Positions 36,077 to 49,958 are shown, numbered from the stretch's first letter. The stretch is DNA of 64,000 bases from Biscogniauxia marginata (GCA_022695795.1 MU404144.1:62001-126000); one strand, 5' to 3'. Notes: generated by a model not told the origin, from the sequence alone. Program-made: numbers and translations.

Positions 36077-39000
36077 GGTGGCTTCTAAATTCCTTCAAGC
36101 TTAGCAAGTCCGTATAGATATCTCATGAAATCGCGATCGCAGTGATCACCACTTCCACTTAATATAAAGTGCCCGAGACTATGGCAAGTTTGGTTGAGGT
36201 ATGTTCTGGTCGCCTTATTCTCAGATAGACGATCTGAAAGGACTAGGCTTGGTTTGCCAATGAGGATTGAGACGATGTTCCTCAGCTGCTCAGTAATAAA
36301 TACGTGTCGGGCTTACGAAACATGGTCTAGCCAGTACTTTAATAATTCTACCGGAGTCTCAAATTATACCTTCTATATCCCAGTAGGGTGAATAATTGTG
36401 AGGCGAATTGTAATCAAGATATGTCCGTCTCCCTTCTTAGTCCTACGTCAATCCGGCTTTGCAAGGAAATAAATATGATTCATAATAGATATACCAGCGG
36501 GGGTCAGCGGCCCATCAATTATGATATGTAGCAAGATGAAAGCAACTCTCGTATGGACATCGAGACCGTATTGGATACCCATCCCTAGTCCAGCTACGTT
36601 GATTATAGCGAAGTCTTATCTTACTGCCAGCCAAGACCCAACAAGACAACTTCCAACGACATGCACATACAGCACCAATACTCACCTTAACTTCTAGCAA
36701 GCCAAAGAAAAACGATTTACTGGAGACTTTGACTACCAGAACAAAACCTCATTTACCACAGAGGTGTCTACTATACCTGCTCTCGTGGCTATCATAACGG
36801 GGTTGGGTCTTACCCTGTTGTCATGATGATGGGTATCTAGTGACCTAAGTACTGTTTTCATCCTCTTGTGAGGGAACGTTCCCCCATGCCGGCCGATATA
36901 GTTCTGTAATCAGAAATGTAAACACCCAGAGGCAGATTCTAATAACTCAAACTCATGAGAATGATGTTGGTCTTTTCCTCTTCGGCAGTGCATGTTTCAA
37001 GATCTAACCTTGCATTAGTAACTATCGTGTAGCAATCAGAATACGTGAATATCCCAACAAGGCCCATCACTTCCGTCCGGGCAGTCCAGGAATATGAAGA
37101 ACATGAATGTTCCAAAGACCCCCAGATCGTCATCAAACGTTCTAGCATATGGCAATGATAAACCACGTTATCTGTGCAAACAAACCGGACGGAAGGACAA
37201 CTTCAAGCGACATATTTCCAACTGCAGGAAATCACAAGTACGTGTGGGCTTCATTTATTTCTGATCACGAGTTGGAGATTACAACTCAAAACACACTCAC
37301 CTATATGGTATGATGTAATATTGAACGTCGTGGTCGGCCTCCACGGCATGATCACCCATGAAGTGTGGTCAGGTATAGCATAGATTTTAAGGGCTGAGAA
37401 GTCGAATCGGTTAAGTCAATACATATTTGGATGTCGTTTTGAAACCCCCCCTCCCAAAAAAAAAACCCCCCCCCCGAACTTGTTAGAAGCTTATCTGGCT
37501 GACAGAAGAAGTGATAGACCTTCCTCCTTTTCTTATGTAATGTATTTGGCAACAACTTTCTAAAGATTGTCCTCTCTCAAATATTATGATTCATTGCGGC
37601 TTTACTTGAGGCAACTACCAACGTCTGGCACGCTTGGTTTATATGTAAGAAGCAAAAGTGTCTGCTTAGAAACCCCTGTGGCTGTAATATCTGTCGAATA
37701 TCAGCTAGAGATATATGCTATTACCTTCACCATCGTCCCACTGTCTTCCCTCCTAGGGAAACCCTAATCGTGTTCTCAAGAGCCTTTCGCTGGTTATAGT
37801 GGCCTGAATCGACAGAGGCTTTTAGGGTATGGCGGTAACAGACAGGATGTGTTGCACAAGGATGACTAGGAAACAAGGGAGCTCTTTGCAGGCAAAAAGC
37901 CGCTTGGTCATGTATCATCCTTAGATAGCTCTTTGGGCAATAACAATATCACCACCCCCTATGAAAAGGTCTGAGTCCTGACGGGTATCTAAAACATTGC
38001 AAGACCGTGAATCAATTAAATCTCGGGGTTACTTTTACAAAATATTGTATAACCAAGTGTAGTGTACAGGAGCAAGTCTCGGCCGCTATAAAATCACCGA
38101 AAGCTCAAATGAGATGAAAGAATAAATAAATAAAAATTTTACTGACCAAAAGGGTAGTGCTGTTCTTGATCAAGCGCAGTTCGAATTCCATTAGCACTCC
38201 TAGGCACGATAAAAACGAATGATATTTGATCATCGTTGGTATAAACCTTCACTTCATGTCAATTTTTATCTCTATACCCGCAATCATGACCTGTACATCT
38301 AGCTTTCCTGGCGAGCCCTGGCCAGCAATTTCAGGTATAAAAATATTGGGGGAGGAGGGTGGAAACACGGTCTCTCTGCCTCGCGTTTTCTGTTAGATCT
38401 AAAACCATACTATGTGTTATATCTCGAGGGTAAGGTCAAAATTTTCCTCGTCCTCGTATTGATGGTAAGACTAGAATAAGTGTTTCTCCACATTCAATAT
38501 ATATCTATTGTTGGTACTTCAATGCGGTGTTTTAACTCAGATGGGAAGGGAAACAAGAATAATCAAATGTTCCAAAATAAACACTTTCAGTTATCGCCCT
38601 CGGATATTTACTACTGGAAGCACCAACCACCCCATATATAACAATACGCTGGCTAGAAACCTATTCAAGACAATGATATCACTAGACGAACAAGATCAAT
38701 CAAAAAAGAGAACCAATGAAGATAGGGGAACCAATTAGATGCGTTAGTTTCAGAAGCCGTCTTACACGTTTCTGCCCAACTATAAATTCTAAGTGATGCT
38801 GTTGATGTCTAATGATCAAGGGACAGCAGCTCCCGAAGAGAGGCATATTTAAACGAACAGAAAGATGAGTCGACACAAGGCCCATACCGGGACCTGGGGG
38901 ACTACCGATTCGCGAGCGCAATATCACGAAAGGGAGCCGGGGCCTTCTATCATCATATCGTCACACCAAACCCAACCTGGCCACATACTTCTTCCATCAT

Positions 39001-39750
39001 CATTACTGCTACTGGACCTTCGTCCAAGGCCTACATACAAAACCGTATGCAGAAATACAACATACAGGATATCATGTCGTCGCCTAACGGCGAATTATCA
39101 GACAGCTAAAGCCAATCAGTATTATACATCAGCGTCTAGCATAAAATCCGATGTTCGGCGATATCTCTCTGTCAAGAACCTGAGGCTTACATTTGGCCTC
39201 ACTTTATTCATTTCTCCTCAGGCCAGCAAAACGCGGTGCAAGCCAGGCCAAGAGAAGTCGTATATGTACCTATGTTCGATGCCTAGCACTTTTACCGTGC
39301 CTGCGATGCCCCATAACCAGAACAACGAAATTGACTAATACTTTCGTCCCAATCCCGATCCCGATCCTAATATTTCCTCTAATGTTTTCTGGTCGTGATA
39401 TTGATGATAACGACAAAGATGATATATGCCCAACCCAATCAACCATATGTTCAATTCGCCAGCGCCGTTGCCATTATAGGTTTAAAACCTCCAGAACATA
39501 GGTGGTATGTATATAGATATACACGCGTTCAGGAGTAGTAGGTAGGGTTAACTAGCCACTCTAGACAAGGCCCCAAACTGAACATCAAATATACCTAGTC
39601 GGCATCTGAAGGTATCAAGTAAGAAAACATAATCAAAAAGAAATCTCCACAGATCCGCCGCCACCAATCTTTGGTCGTGATGATGATAATGATTATACAC
39701 ACGTATACGCCAGTAATGCAAAACTTTCCTTTTTAACGGACAAGAGGGGT
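36077..39750. other. Gene-poor region, 3.7 kb
   Basis: No intact gene recognised on either strand. It contains the multicopper-oxidase relic listed separately, a run of A and C homopolymers at about 37444-37475, and AT-rich stretches near 38100-38290. A serial loss of one or more genes is plausible. Confidence 0.45.
37035..37270 (-). pseudogene. Multicopper oxidase C-terminal relic
   Basis: The stretch reads RFVCTDNVVYHCHMLE, which resembles the last copper-binding motif HCHxxEH of multicopper oxidases. After a one-base shift it continues FDDDLGVFGTFMFF and a Cys/Asp-rich tail to a stop near 37040. The His-Cys-His pattern and the acidic continuation fit that family, but the rest of the enzyme was not found upstream. 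Only a fragment is left; the assignment rests on one motif. Confidence 0.35.
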
Positions 39751-42220
39751 TCACGAAAACCCCTGGGAGTTATAGGCGTTAGACCGACTGGGTGGCTCGT
39801 ACCAGTTCTGGTAAGGATGATTAGGGAGGCTGAAGTCAGCGAAACTCAGGGGGTTAACGCGCATGGGACGGGGAGCAGCGAGGGTTTGCGTGTGTTGTGC
39901 CGCTTGTGAGTGTGCCTGCTGAGAGCCAGGCTGTGAGACCGCGGATATCATCTGTTGCTGAAACTGTTTTTGCTGGGGTTGTGGCGGCGTAGTCGTCTGT
40001 GTGGCCGTTCGCATATTCTGCGCTACAGCCATGCGGTCCATTTGCTGGTGGTATTGGTACTGTTGGTGCTGTTGCTGTTGCTGTTGCTGATGATGGTACT
40101 GTTGCTTTGCTACACCCCTGGCATTGTTTCCATTACTATCAGGAATACCATTGCCGGCTGGTGGTAGAAATTTCGCTGCCAGACTCATATGACTCATTTG
40201 CTCCCAGCCCCAGGTCTTCTTGAGGCCCTTGATGACGCCGGCGAGTTTCCAGCCCGTTTCCCGATCTATCCTCTCTAGCGTGGCAACGACTTCCCGCTGT
40301 TCGGGAAGGTCAGTTAGGATCTCTGCGACAATGGCCAGTGATCGGATCGACACGGAGGCAACTCCACGGTCTTCGGTATGCGCCACGATACCGCAGACTT
40401 GATGAGCGTGATGCTGCTGAATCGTACGCGCCTCTTGCGAGTCCTTACGCCATTGCGGGTTCACTTGTGCAAGGATACATTGCGCTGTATGATAATACAG
40501 TCTACCGACTACAGCAGCACGCTTGATAAGCCTGTGTATTTATTAGCTCGTCATCCCTCCTAATATGTAGACGTGAAAAGAGGAAAACGGGGTGGCACAT
40601 ACCAGATATTAGGGAACAGCGACTTGGCGCCTGTTTGTTGCGATGGCAGTAGATATCCAAAGGGGTGCATGGGTCTCGGGCATGCATTATTCCAGTCATC
40701 GCACATCTTCTTAAGGCGTTCCCATTCGGCTGACCGGGCCTGCAGCCGGATTTGCTCGTCGTGAGGGCTCGGCTCCTGGAACTTGGGAATACTAGCGCGG
40801 AAGTTGGCGATCTTGGCCACGACGTAGAAGATGCGATGGACCCAGATCTCCTCGTTTCCCGTGTCCTTCTCCGTGCTGAAATCCATATCCACGCCCCATT
40901 GATCCGGCTCCCAAGCCGTCTGCCAGTTGAATGCGAGGCAAGAAAGCAACTCCATCCCCACGTTCAACCAGAAGCATGCAGCGCCAAGACCATTGCTCTT
41001 GGCGTTCCAACCGCACTCCCGGATTAGGGCGCGTGCCCCGGCAATGTGGCTCATACGTTGAGTGGGTTTCTCGCTCATGATCTCGTATACATTGAGTACC
41101 ACGGCCGTAGTGGCGCACTCAGCTGTATTGCGTTCCGGATTCTGCAAACTTCGTAAGAGTTGTGTCGTCGCCGTATCGTAGTAAAAGAGTGCTTTGTCGT
41201 CACCGTATTGTTGTGTAAGAGTTAGATGCTTGACACCGCAAGCGAGGAGCGCATTTAGAAGCATGGGGCACTTCAAAGCATGGTACGGTATCAAACGCGA
41301 GAAGTGCTTTTCCTTGTCTAGACTATCCATCCATATGCCTACCTCTGAGACGAACACTTGCATGAAGCGTAGCTCCTCAGGCGAGTTGAGATATTCGCGC
41401 TCTCCAGTTTTATCGTTCGGGGGCGTCATCATCCCTGTCTCGGGGCTTGCGTCCGGGTTGTTACCCCCTGGACCACCCCGAACCGACGACGGCGGCCCGA
41501 CGCCAGTAAAGCCGGCTACAGAAGCGGCGGTTGATACATCGCTACTCTTATAGCCATGATGAGATGGAGCACGGCTACCTTCATCCTTGATTAAGCTAAA
41601 TGGATCCGAAATAATGTTTCCATATCCGCCCGAGTGTGACGAGCTTAAAGGGGCCATGAAAGAAGCGGCACTGCTTTTCCTCGAGTGTATTTGGGCATCG
41701 GCAATAAGGTCTGGATGTGTCGGACCTCGGTCGCTATAGTATAAAGACTGCGGTGTCTGCAAAATTGCCGCGGACCTATGATCCAATGTTGCCTGTTCTG
41801 CATTCTCAATCGCCTGAGATTGGCGTCGTAGAGCAGATTCTAGATGGGACTCCTGTGGTGGGGTGACAACCTGGGTATCAAACTTGGAGTATCTTCCAAG
41901 TCCTCCTCGATATTCAGAGGCGATCAATCGTGACTCATCTTGGAACTGAACTGTACAAAGAGTCAGTTCTAACTCCAAATCCCGCAGTCCTTATTTGCAA
42001 TCATACCTGCCCACTCGGCGGTTGGTGGTATATAAGGTGGCTCTTTGCAAGTCATGTCGATGAAGTTCAACCGTACACCACGCTTACAATCCCTGTTACT
42101 CTTCCGGCAGTTCCTACAGGTCGGCATCCCCTCATCACACTTCAAGTGCCGCTCCCTGCAGGTCAAACATCCCGTTCGGACCCTCTTACTCTTTGCGGAC
42201 ACCGGGTCCGAGGCAGCCAT
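39751..42220 (-). CDS. Zn2Cys6 fungal transcription factor
   Basis: Three exons (42220-42007, 41950-40603, 40531-39751) give 780 residues from the first ATG. The zinc cluster is complete with CX2CX6CX6CX2CX6C spacing: Cys18, 21, 28, 35, 38 and 45, in the [18 protein letters not shown] context. The middle part has the fungal-specific factor domain ([19 protein letters not shown], then [12 protein letters not shown]). The C-terminus is rich in Gln and His, a likely activation region. The reading frame stays open upstream of 42220 for about 240 bp and contains PTPKRRKLS, a likely nuclear signal, so the true start is probably in an upstream exon. The target genes are unknown; no regulated cluster is adjacent. 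Confidence 0.88.
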
Positions 42221-45200
42221 GTTGGCGGTCGTAGCGGCCTTAGTCGAGCTATTGTTTCTCGAATTACTAGAGATTGAATTAGACAGCTTCCGCCGCTTCG
42301 GGGTCGGGAGCTCGAATTGGTTGTCCCCAAAGCCGCTGTCGACGGTGTATGGTGGGGTGGACTGTTCCGCATAATGCTGCGTCGATGGCGCGGTCGCGCC
42401 GAGCCCGTAAGCCGGTACGAGGACGTTCGGCGGGGCGGTGTCGTAGGCCGCCAGGGCTACGACAAAGGTGCCTCCGAAGAGACGATGGTGCTCGAGGCAA
42501 GGGTAAGTAGAAGATCGGCTCGGCAGCCCCGGCTGTTGCGACTCTCCGGAACGGAAACCACTGCGGACGGGAGAAATGGTCGAATATCACAACCCATAAA
42601 CGGGTTTCTGTCGTGGCTACTGCTGATGCTACTCTGCGTAGTGTTTGCTACCCCTAACGGCTCAACGGTCGAGTATATGTAAATGAAGGGCAAGAATTGT
42701 CGAAGACACGGAACGTGCCCGTGACAAGGCACGGCGAGTGTGGGGGAAGGCCAATGTCTTGAACCTTCTTTTCGTCCAAAGATTTGCCTTCGCATGCGCT
42801 GGTAGCCGATATGATCCAGGTTGCTAGGTATAGAAACCTTATGACTACACCAAATGTCTTGGATGGAGAATGCGAAGGGCGCCCAGCTGATTGGAGGCTC
42901 TCACTAGGCGAAGCTGTGGCGTGCCGTCGTTATTCCCGATGACAAGGGAAACTTGTCAATACGATTGATCGAGCTTGGGGAGACAGCATACATGTATATT
43001 TCGAACTTCACACTGCGTGAACGCGCAGCCGGATGGAAGGGCAATGCTCGTGGCGCAGAAGACTGGTCGAGAACTGCTCTTTACAAAACAACAGGTGGGT
43101 TTGCTTCGAAGATGATGATGAGAGAAGCTACGAAGATAGCTTCCTGTTAGCGTGTCTAACACCCTTGACGGGCAAACGGGCGAGGCAAGGACTAAGGAAG
43201 TATCAAGTGCTATCAAGATCAGATGGTGGCGTTTGTCGGCCGCCCCCCCATTTGGTGAGAGCCGTTGTTTAGCGTATACCAGACTCCTGTAAGCCAACGT
43301 ATCCGTAGCTTTGCTAGTTGGTAACCGCTAGGAGGAGCCAGAGTGTGTAAAGTTTTGAAAGTTGCTTAGACTTAGTTTCGTAAACTCTCTGAGTTCCAGG
43401 TCTTTGACGGGAGTCAACACTAAGGTTAGATATGGTATATAGGTAGAAAACAGCCGAAGACACACGACTCGCTACCAGGTAGTTGATCTGATGGCTTCAA
43501 GTTTCGTGGGAGCTCCAGATTGATCAATCGATGATCACCAAGCTAACACTAGCGTGCGGATCTACTTTTACAATAATTGAAACATCCTCTTGACTTGTTT
43601 TCTTTTTCTCGACCTCTTTCGCCATAGCGAGACGCAGATCCGACTGGGGTGCTGACCAACCAAAGTGTCTAGAAGCTCCTGTCTTCCACAATCATGCCTG
43701 TGCTTTTTTTGGTGTCGAACAGGGGAACAGGGGGGACCCTCCACAGGCCCCAGTGGAATGGGAGCATCCCGCTCTCCATGTCGAATATCTTGTCAGAGAT
43801 TTGCTTCGGCTTGACTTGCCCCTGGAGGTGCCGAGGAAAGTTATCTGCCAACCTGAAATCGGATACCTTAGGTATGCTTGCAACGCATTCGCAAAAGTCG
43901 TATTGGGGGTGCCAATTTGACCCTGCCAAGCGTCTGCACAGCATCATCAGAGACGTGGATCACCGTCAATTGTGACAGGATCATAGACTAGTAGAGGAGT
44001 GATGTTGGGAAGCATTCTCCTTGCTCTTTCTGACCGACTTATTCGGTAACGCAGAAGCTCTCGTGGCCTGCATATCAGGCAACTGATTGACGCCGACTCA
44101 AGTAGTTTACCGTGTTACCGACTACGGAATGGCTTCTGCATTGCCGGCGTTTCTTTTCACGGAGCCTGTGTCAGGCTCCAAATTTAATCCAGGTTGATGA
44201 CGTGAAGCTCACATACGATATTCGTTGGTAGAAGATTAGCATATTACCTAGTTTGATCATATGAAGCTCTGGCATGGTTTGATCGTCTCCATATTGCCGT
44301 TCTTATCATCATCTCAGACTAAGAAAGTAGCGAATAGGCTACCAGTATATCAATGCACCTCTCCACCAGGCTTCTTGATTTTACTTTTTGGTTCAAATGC
44401 TACCTCAGTCCCGAGGAGAGGTTTGTTTGCTTTGTTTCTCGAGAGAGCCCCGAGGATTGGCGTCGCTATGACCGTAGCAGGAGGTGCTTCAGATCATTGG
44501 AATAACCACCAAAGCCCCCGTCAAGCCATACACAGACAACACCGACATGTGGGGAGCTATTTTAGGTACGCTGAATGGTTGACGCAATGTTTGAGTCGCG
44601 ACAAAGTCTCTATCGGTCTGAATCGGCTTCTAGTCTAGGGAAGAAGACTGCATATAGGAGAACCAAGGAGCAAATGATCGAATGCGCAGTCTTTCATTTT
44701 CGGCATGACGTCGTGACAGTATGTACGAGAAGAGCTGTCCCTAAGTAGGGTAGCTTCGCTACCGCCGTGGTTGGGTTTGTTAATGTTTGATTAGGCTGGC
44801 TTTTTCCTTTGCTTTTTCCTTTGCTTTTTCTGTTTTTCTTCTCCCTGCCTCCCTGCCCCCCCTCCCACGCTGCGTGCAGCAGTGGCAGCAGCAGCAGCAG
44901 TATTGGCTGTCAGTGCAAGAGAGACGAACGGATACCGGAAGTTTACCGGGAACCTAGCAGCTCCTTGGTTTCCCGGTCGAGAAGAATTCATGCGGACATA
45001 AGCGCATCCTCGCCGGCTTTGCTATGAGCCGAGGGCTGAGTGTCCGGTTAAGTAGTTGACCACTTACAGGAGTAATTCTCAGTGTAATTTAGATTATTGT
45101 AAGCCACATAATGTGCTTTCCCGTACTAATCACGCAAAGCCGAATAGGAAATTTCGATGGCTTTCCGGGGACGTGGTGGATTAGATGAAAACTTGAGAGA

Positions 45201-47117
45201 TGATTTAGAAAATGCGAGAAATACTAACCCGACCTAACTTGTCTTGTAATTCCAATAGGACTACTCAACGCCTTTCACCTCCTACGGTCTGGTGGTATGT
45301 GAGCCCCCTCCCAATTCAAGCCACTCCCCCCCTGTGTTTGGAGAGGGGGGGGGGGTTGGATTTGCTAAACTATGCGAACGGCTCGTCCTGTCAGTTTAGA
45401 AACTACAGATGTTTTCCTTTTTTTTTCTCCGAAATTCCAGTTAAGATTTGTTCCGTAGCCGCTTTTCGAAAAGTTTCCGAGATGATGGGCATCTCGATGA
45501 TTTCATCTCCCACATTTAGAACACAGCAGCCAACAACCCCACCCCCCCCCCCCCTAAGAGAGAGAGAGAGACTAAAAACTTCATGATCTTTGCAGGTCGC
45601 ACTACCTGCTTTGGCCCCTCAGCTAGACAGAGGGGAGCCACAGTCTTACAAGCGCATGATTTGATTTGAGAAGAACATTGACACGTGAACAGTCAGCGGA
45701 GGCCGTCAATGGAGGTCTTACGGAATCAATAACTTGAACGTTGGTGACGAGAGATGTTGTCTTGAAAGAAACAACAACGACAATCCCGCAAAGCCCGCCG
45801 GCCGCCTTCACACTGCCTTGAGCGATGGCGAAGAGAAACCATTTATCATCTAGCGAACTAAGTCGTTCCGGAGAGGATTTGGCCTCGCAGGGCTTGACGG
45901 TTCTAGGTTATTGACAAGTGCCACATGGCGATAACTAGGCGGCGGTTAACTGCTTGATATCTCGCATAATGCTACTCTCTAGTTCTCGAGCCTGCTGCAT
46001 CTTGTGTACCACAGAAACCACGGGCTTTCAAAGGCAAGTGATCCATGCTTCTACAGGGGATCGACGCTGCACATGACCCGGGCCTGAACAGCCCAACGTG
46101 AAGATTGGCGTTCGTCCTTACGTAGGAGTGGCATCTACGGTACCTCCAGCCATTGCTATAGTGGATCAACTATGCTATCATGTGCTTTATTAGCTTCACA
46201 ACCGTCGTGCTGTTTCTGTACACCTTGACCGCGGAGTACCCGACATTAATTGCTTTAAGCCATTGAAAGACGCCCGGTTTTGGATGGTCGGCGAATTAAG
46301 AGCGAGAGACACGTACTTTCGTCTTCGGTAGTACTGACACTGATGCAGGATGGAGCAGCTCAAATGTACATAGGTAGGTATGTATACACAATTACTCTTA
46401 ATGCTGTTTGTGGAACGGTTTAGCTGGAGGACGAAGACTACATACTACCTACCTTGCAATGCCCATACATGTAGTAGGTATGTAAGTAGGTAGGTAGGTA
46501 TGCTTAAGAGATAGTCTAGGTACTCTTATCTTGAACTCCATCACTACCTCAATATGCTCCTCGATACCAGGTACATATATCAGTGTGACTTGACAAGTCT
46601 GGTACGATGTAACTATAATGTAATCCAATGGACGCCAGGATCTCCAAGATGTGATGGTAGAAAAGAGAAATTTCCCGATTCGCTGCTTACTCCACGACGG
46701 GGTGAATACCTCCACTAGCTTAAAAGAATACTTGACCAACCGTCTGTGACGGAGAGGCAACTTTTAACGAACATCGACCTTCCGAGCCCGTGACCCGCGG
46801 CTCAACACCAGCTTCTACTATCACCAAGACATCTAGATAGGCTGACTTTGGGAGCTTTCGTGCCTGGTTAAAGACAAACTAAATTCTTGCTCTGGTATCT
46901 CCGCTTTTCCCGCATATGCCCGCAACGCTTAACGAGCTCCGTCGGCAACATATGAGATATAGCGATGGAGATTAATCAACTCCCACCTGTATCACGCAGC
47001 ACATCGCATTAGCACACACGGTGTCACGATATCGACAGCCCGCGGGAGAGAAAATAAAGAGAGAGATAGAGGAGGGAATTGTAAACGACGCGCACTCGAT
47101 CACCCGCCGCGAGGAAT
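42221..47117. other. Large intergenic region, 4.9 kb
   Basis: The part to about 42470 is probably coding sequence and 5' end of the Zn2Cys6 factor. The rest shows no intact recognisable gene. Two stretches look mildly protein-like (reverse 43669-43947 and forward 44261-44638) without family marks. Simple sequence includes CT-rich DNA at 44800-44870, a G11 run at 45345 and a C13 run at 45542. GTAGGTAGGTA-type motifs lie at 46370-46505. The region may carry the distant promoter of the regulator. Confidence 0.45.
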
Positions 47118-48745
47118 ATGTCTCAACAGCAATCGCCGGCGCAACCGAAGTCGGTCCTCCGGGGCCACCGCGCCCAAGTGCACACCACGGCGTTTATCCG
47201 GCAAAATCAGCGCCTCGCGTCCGGCGACGCGGACGGATTTGTCGTACTCTGGGACCTGACCATAATGCGGCCGCGCGCCGTCTGGCGGGCTCACACGAAC
47301 GCCATCCTGGGCATTGCCGACTGGGGCGACGACAGGGTCATCACGTGAGGTTTTCTTCTCCTCCACATGCTTAGTTTTATATTATATTGTTTTCTTCCAG
47401 GTTAACTTGACGCTTGTTCTCGGGTGGGGGCCGGCACAGCTGATATTTCATCTCTGATTTTCAGAGAAGGCAGAGACAACCGCTTGATAGTATGGAAAAT
47501 AGCCGCGGCGGACGAGGCCGCGCTCAGTACTGCGCTCCCGCTCGATGAGGGATCCGCGTCTGTCGAGCGGCCGCAGCCGTGGGTTCTGTACATACTCGAG
47601 ATCAACACCATGAATTTCTGCTCGTTTGCCTCGTGCGCCGCACGTCCTGATGGCGATGCCACGTCCGAAGAGCTGTTCGTCGCCGTGCCCAACACGTTGG
47701 CGACAGAGGCCGTAAGCCCACACACCGTCCATTCTTGACTCACGCTTATGCTGTAGGGATACAGGTCGATATCTACCAGCTGCCGAGTCAGAATCGGCAG
47801 CACACGGTGCATCTGGGTAGCAAGACGGAGAAGAAGGGCATGGTGATGGCCTTGTCTCTCTTCTGGCACCACAAATCCCTAGTCCTAGTCGCGGCCTACG
47901 AGAACGGGCTCGCGGTGGTAGCGCGACGTAGACGCAACGGATCCTGGGACATCGTATACAGGGCGCAGGCGCACAGCCAACCGATCCTCTCTCTCGACGT
48001 GTCTCCCACTAAGGATTACTTCCTGACCTCCGGCGCCGACGCTATTATTGCGAAACACCCTATTCCGGGCACCCAAGTTACAACCAGTACTACTACTAAC
48101 GCGGAAGCGCCATCAAATGACTCTAGAGGCATAGACACCAAAGAGAACACAGTTTCAGGGTCCGACCAGAAAGCGAAGTCGGAATTGGGTGCAAAACCAG
48201 AGCAAGAAAAGCTCCATACACCGCCAGGTCCCGACCCGGCTGACAGCAGCAACAACAACGACAACAACCAGTCCATCCTATCCCTGGCAACCCTTGGGTC
48301 TGCTTCACGACCGAAGCCGGCAGTCCTGCCGAAGCGGACCGCGGTCGAGACGCAGCCACTCAAGACGGTCAACACGAAGCACGCGGGGCAGCAGGGGCTG
48401 CGCGTGCGAGGCGACGGGCGGATCTTCGCGACGGCGGGTTGGGATGCTAAGGTACGCGTGTACTCGTGCAAGACGCTGGCGGAGCTGGCAGTGCTGAAGT
48501 GGCACGGCCTCGGGTGCTACGCTGTGGACTTCGCCGCAGTAGGCGACGACGAGGCGGGCACCCAGGGACGAGGGGGAGGAGATGATCGTTTTCAGGACGA
48601 TAAAGGGGATTCGACAGCCGTGTCTGTGGTTCCTAAGCTGGGCGAACTCAGCGTCAAGGACCGGCGGATTAAGATGGCTAAGGAAGCGCACTGGCTGGCG
48701 GTGGGGAGTAAGGACGGGAAGATTAGCTTGTGGGATGTGTATTGA
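47118..48745 (+). CDS. ASA1: ASTRA-associated protein 1, WD40 repeat protein
   Basis: Subunit of the ASTRA/TTT group that supports Tel2-Tti1-Tti2 function in PIKK stability and chromatin remodelling. Three exons (47118-47344, 47465-47711, 47765-48745) give 484 residues. WD repeats are visible at the N-terminus ([13 protein letters not shown] with FVVLWDL), across exon 2 ([10 protein letters not shown]), in the middle ([15 protein letters not shown] with DYFLTSGAD) and at the end ([18 protein letters not shown], then [17 protein letters not shown]). A long, disordered Ser/Asn/Lys insert at about 285-360 separates repeats, as in fungal Asa1. The last residues WDVY close the propeller. Nuclear location is expected. 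Confidence 0.9.
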
Positions 48746-48968
48746 ACTGGCTATAGGCAGAATTTCGCATCCTAGTAGGAGGTATGTATGTAGGTTCCCC
48801 TTCTTTTCTTCCTTTTTATGCTCTATATACCGCTCTTGTTTTCCTCATGCTCAGTCCTGGAGAGAAATGCTCACTAAATACGTACCTTAGAACCATATGG
48901 CCATAAACCCCAGCTGGCCTTGTCTATCTATATATTTTACTCAAACTGTCCTGAATTTCTCCCCGTAC

Positions 48969-49958
48969 TTACGCTTCCTGAGCTACCATCCCTTCACTCA
49001 CATCCTCTTTCATTGTCGATTCTAATTCTACCTCTGCTGGAGGAATCACTATGCCATATTTCTCATACGGAAAATTGTTCAAATCGACATAGTAGTCCGC
49101 CCAGCCGTCATCATGCTCGCCTAGCTGATGTACGTCAATCTCGCCGGCTTCACCAGTCCGCCCGGCTAGGACGTCCTTTTCCCTACCCTCGTACTCTTTC
49201 TTCAGCATTGGGTGCGGACACCAGACGACGCGCATGCCAGCTCTACGTCCTGCTTCAACGCCCGGCACGCTGTCCTCGAAGACGAGACATTCCTCGGGTT
49301 TTATGGGTGACTCGCCCTCCGGCAGGCTGTCGTTGATGGTCTTCAGTGCGAGCAGGTATATATCAGGCAGGGGTTTCCCACGGCCGGGCGGCACGCGTGG
49401 GTCATCGCCCAGCACGCGCTGGTGCGACTCGAACACGGAGAATAGCTCAGTCCAGTTGCGCGTCTTGATGGTGAAAGTCTTGGTATGGCTGCTCGTCGCG
49501 AGAGCTATGTGTACTCTTTGTTCCTGTCTGTTTGACCCTACCCCAGCTCCGTTTTGCTTCTTCTCGTACCATCGCGTCCGCCCAAGGTCTCCAAGCAGCT
49601 TCTCGACACCCGGTAGGGGCTTTGCGAGTGGGAAGTGCTCCTGTTGCAGAGCAGCGACTTGAGCCGTGTACTCAGATTCAGGGATGGGCAATTGCGCCCA
49701 CTCGTGGAAGATAACATTCGCGGCGGCAAACGGCCGACCCTGTAGTTTGGCCTTGATAGACCAGGGGAGCTTCGGGCGGTTGTATTTTTCGAGGATTAGA
49801 TTGATACAGAGTGTGTAGATATCTTCGGTGTCGAGAAGCAAGCCGTCCATGTCGAAGAGACAAGCCCGTACGGGCGGGAAGCTGGAGTGAAGAATTGATG
49901 GTTAGTATGTGTCTTATTTCACGGAATTGGGATGGACTTACTCTGTACGAGGAGCCAT
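48969..49958 (-). CDS. HAD-superfamily phosphatase, subfamily IA (GPP/HDHD1-like)
   Basis: Haloacid dehalogenase-type phosphatase, likely acting on a small sugar or nucleotide phosphate. Two exons (49958-49942 and 49881-48969) give 309 residues; the 17-bp first exon codes MAPRT and part of Asp6. Motif I is FDMDGLLLDT (nucleophile Asp16, acid Asp18), motif II is ALATSSH, the Lys lies in the RGKPLPDIY segment, and motif IV is CLVFEDSVPGVEAG. The cap region lies between motifs I and II. The C-terminal extension (about 60 residues, acidic) is fungal. The fold is clear; the substrate cannot be told from sequence, and pseudouridine 5'-phosphate and glycerol phosphate are both possible. Confidence 0.92.

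Noticed and set aside
38165..38190. T-loop-like GTTCGAATTC suggesting a tRNA
   Set aside because: No A box or acceptor stem at the right distance on either strand.
43669..43947. Reverse-strand ORF of 92 codons with protein-like text (GMLPFHWGLWRVPPVPLF)
   Set aside because: No family mark, no splice structure, no promoter context, and an overlapping forward ORF of equal length; not enough to call a gene.
44261..44638. Forward ORF of 125 codons starting with a signal-like hydrophobic stretch
   Set aside because: The rest has no recognisable domain or conserved pattern, and similar ORFs arise by chance in this gap.
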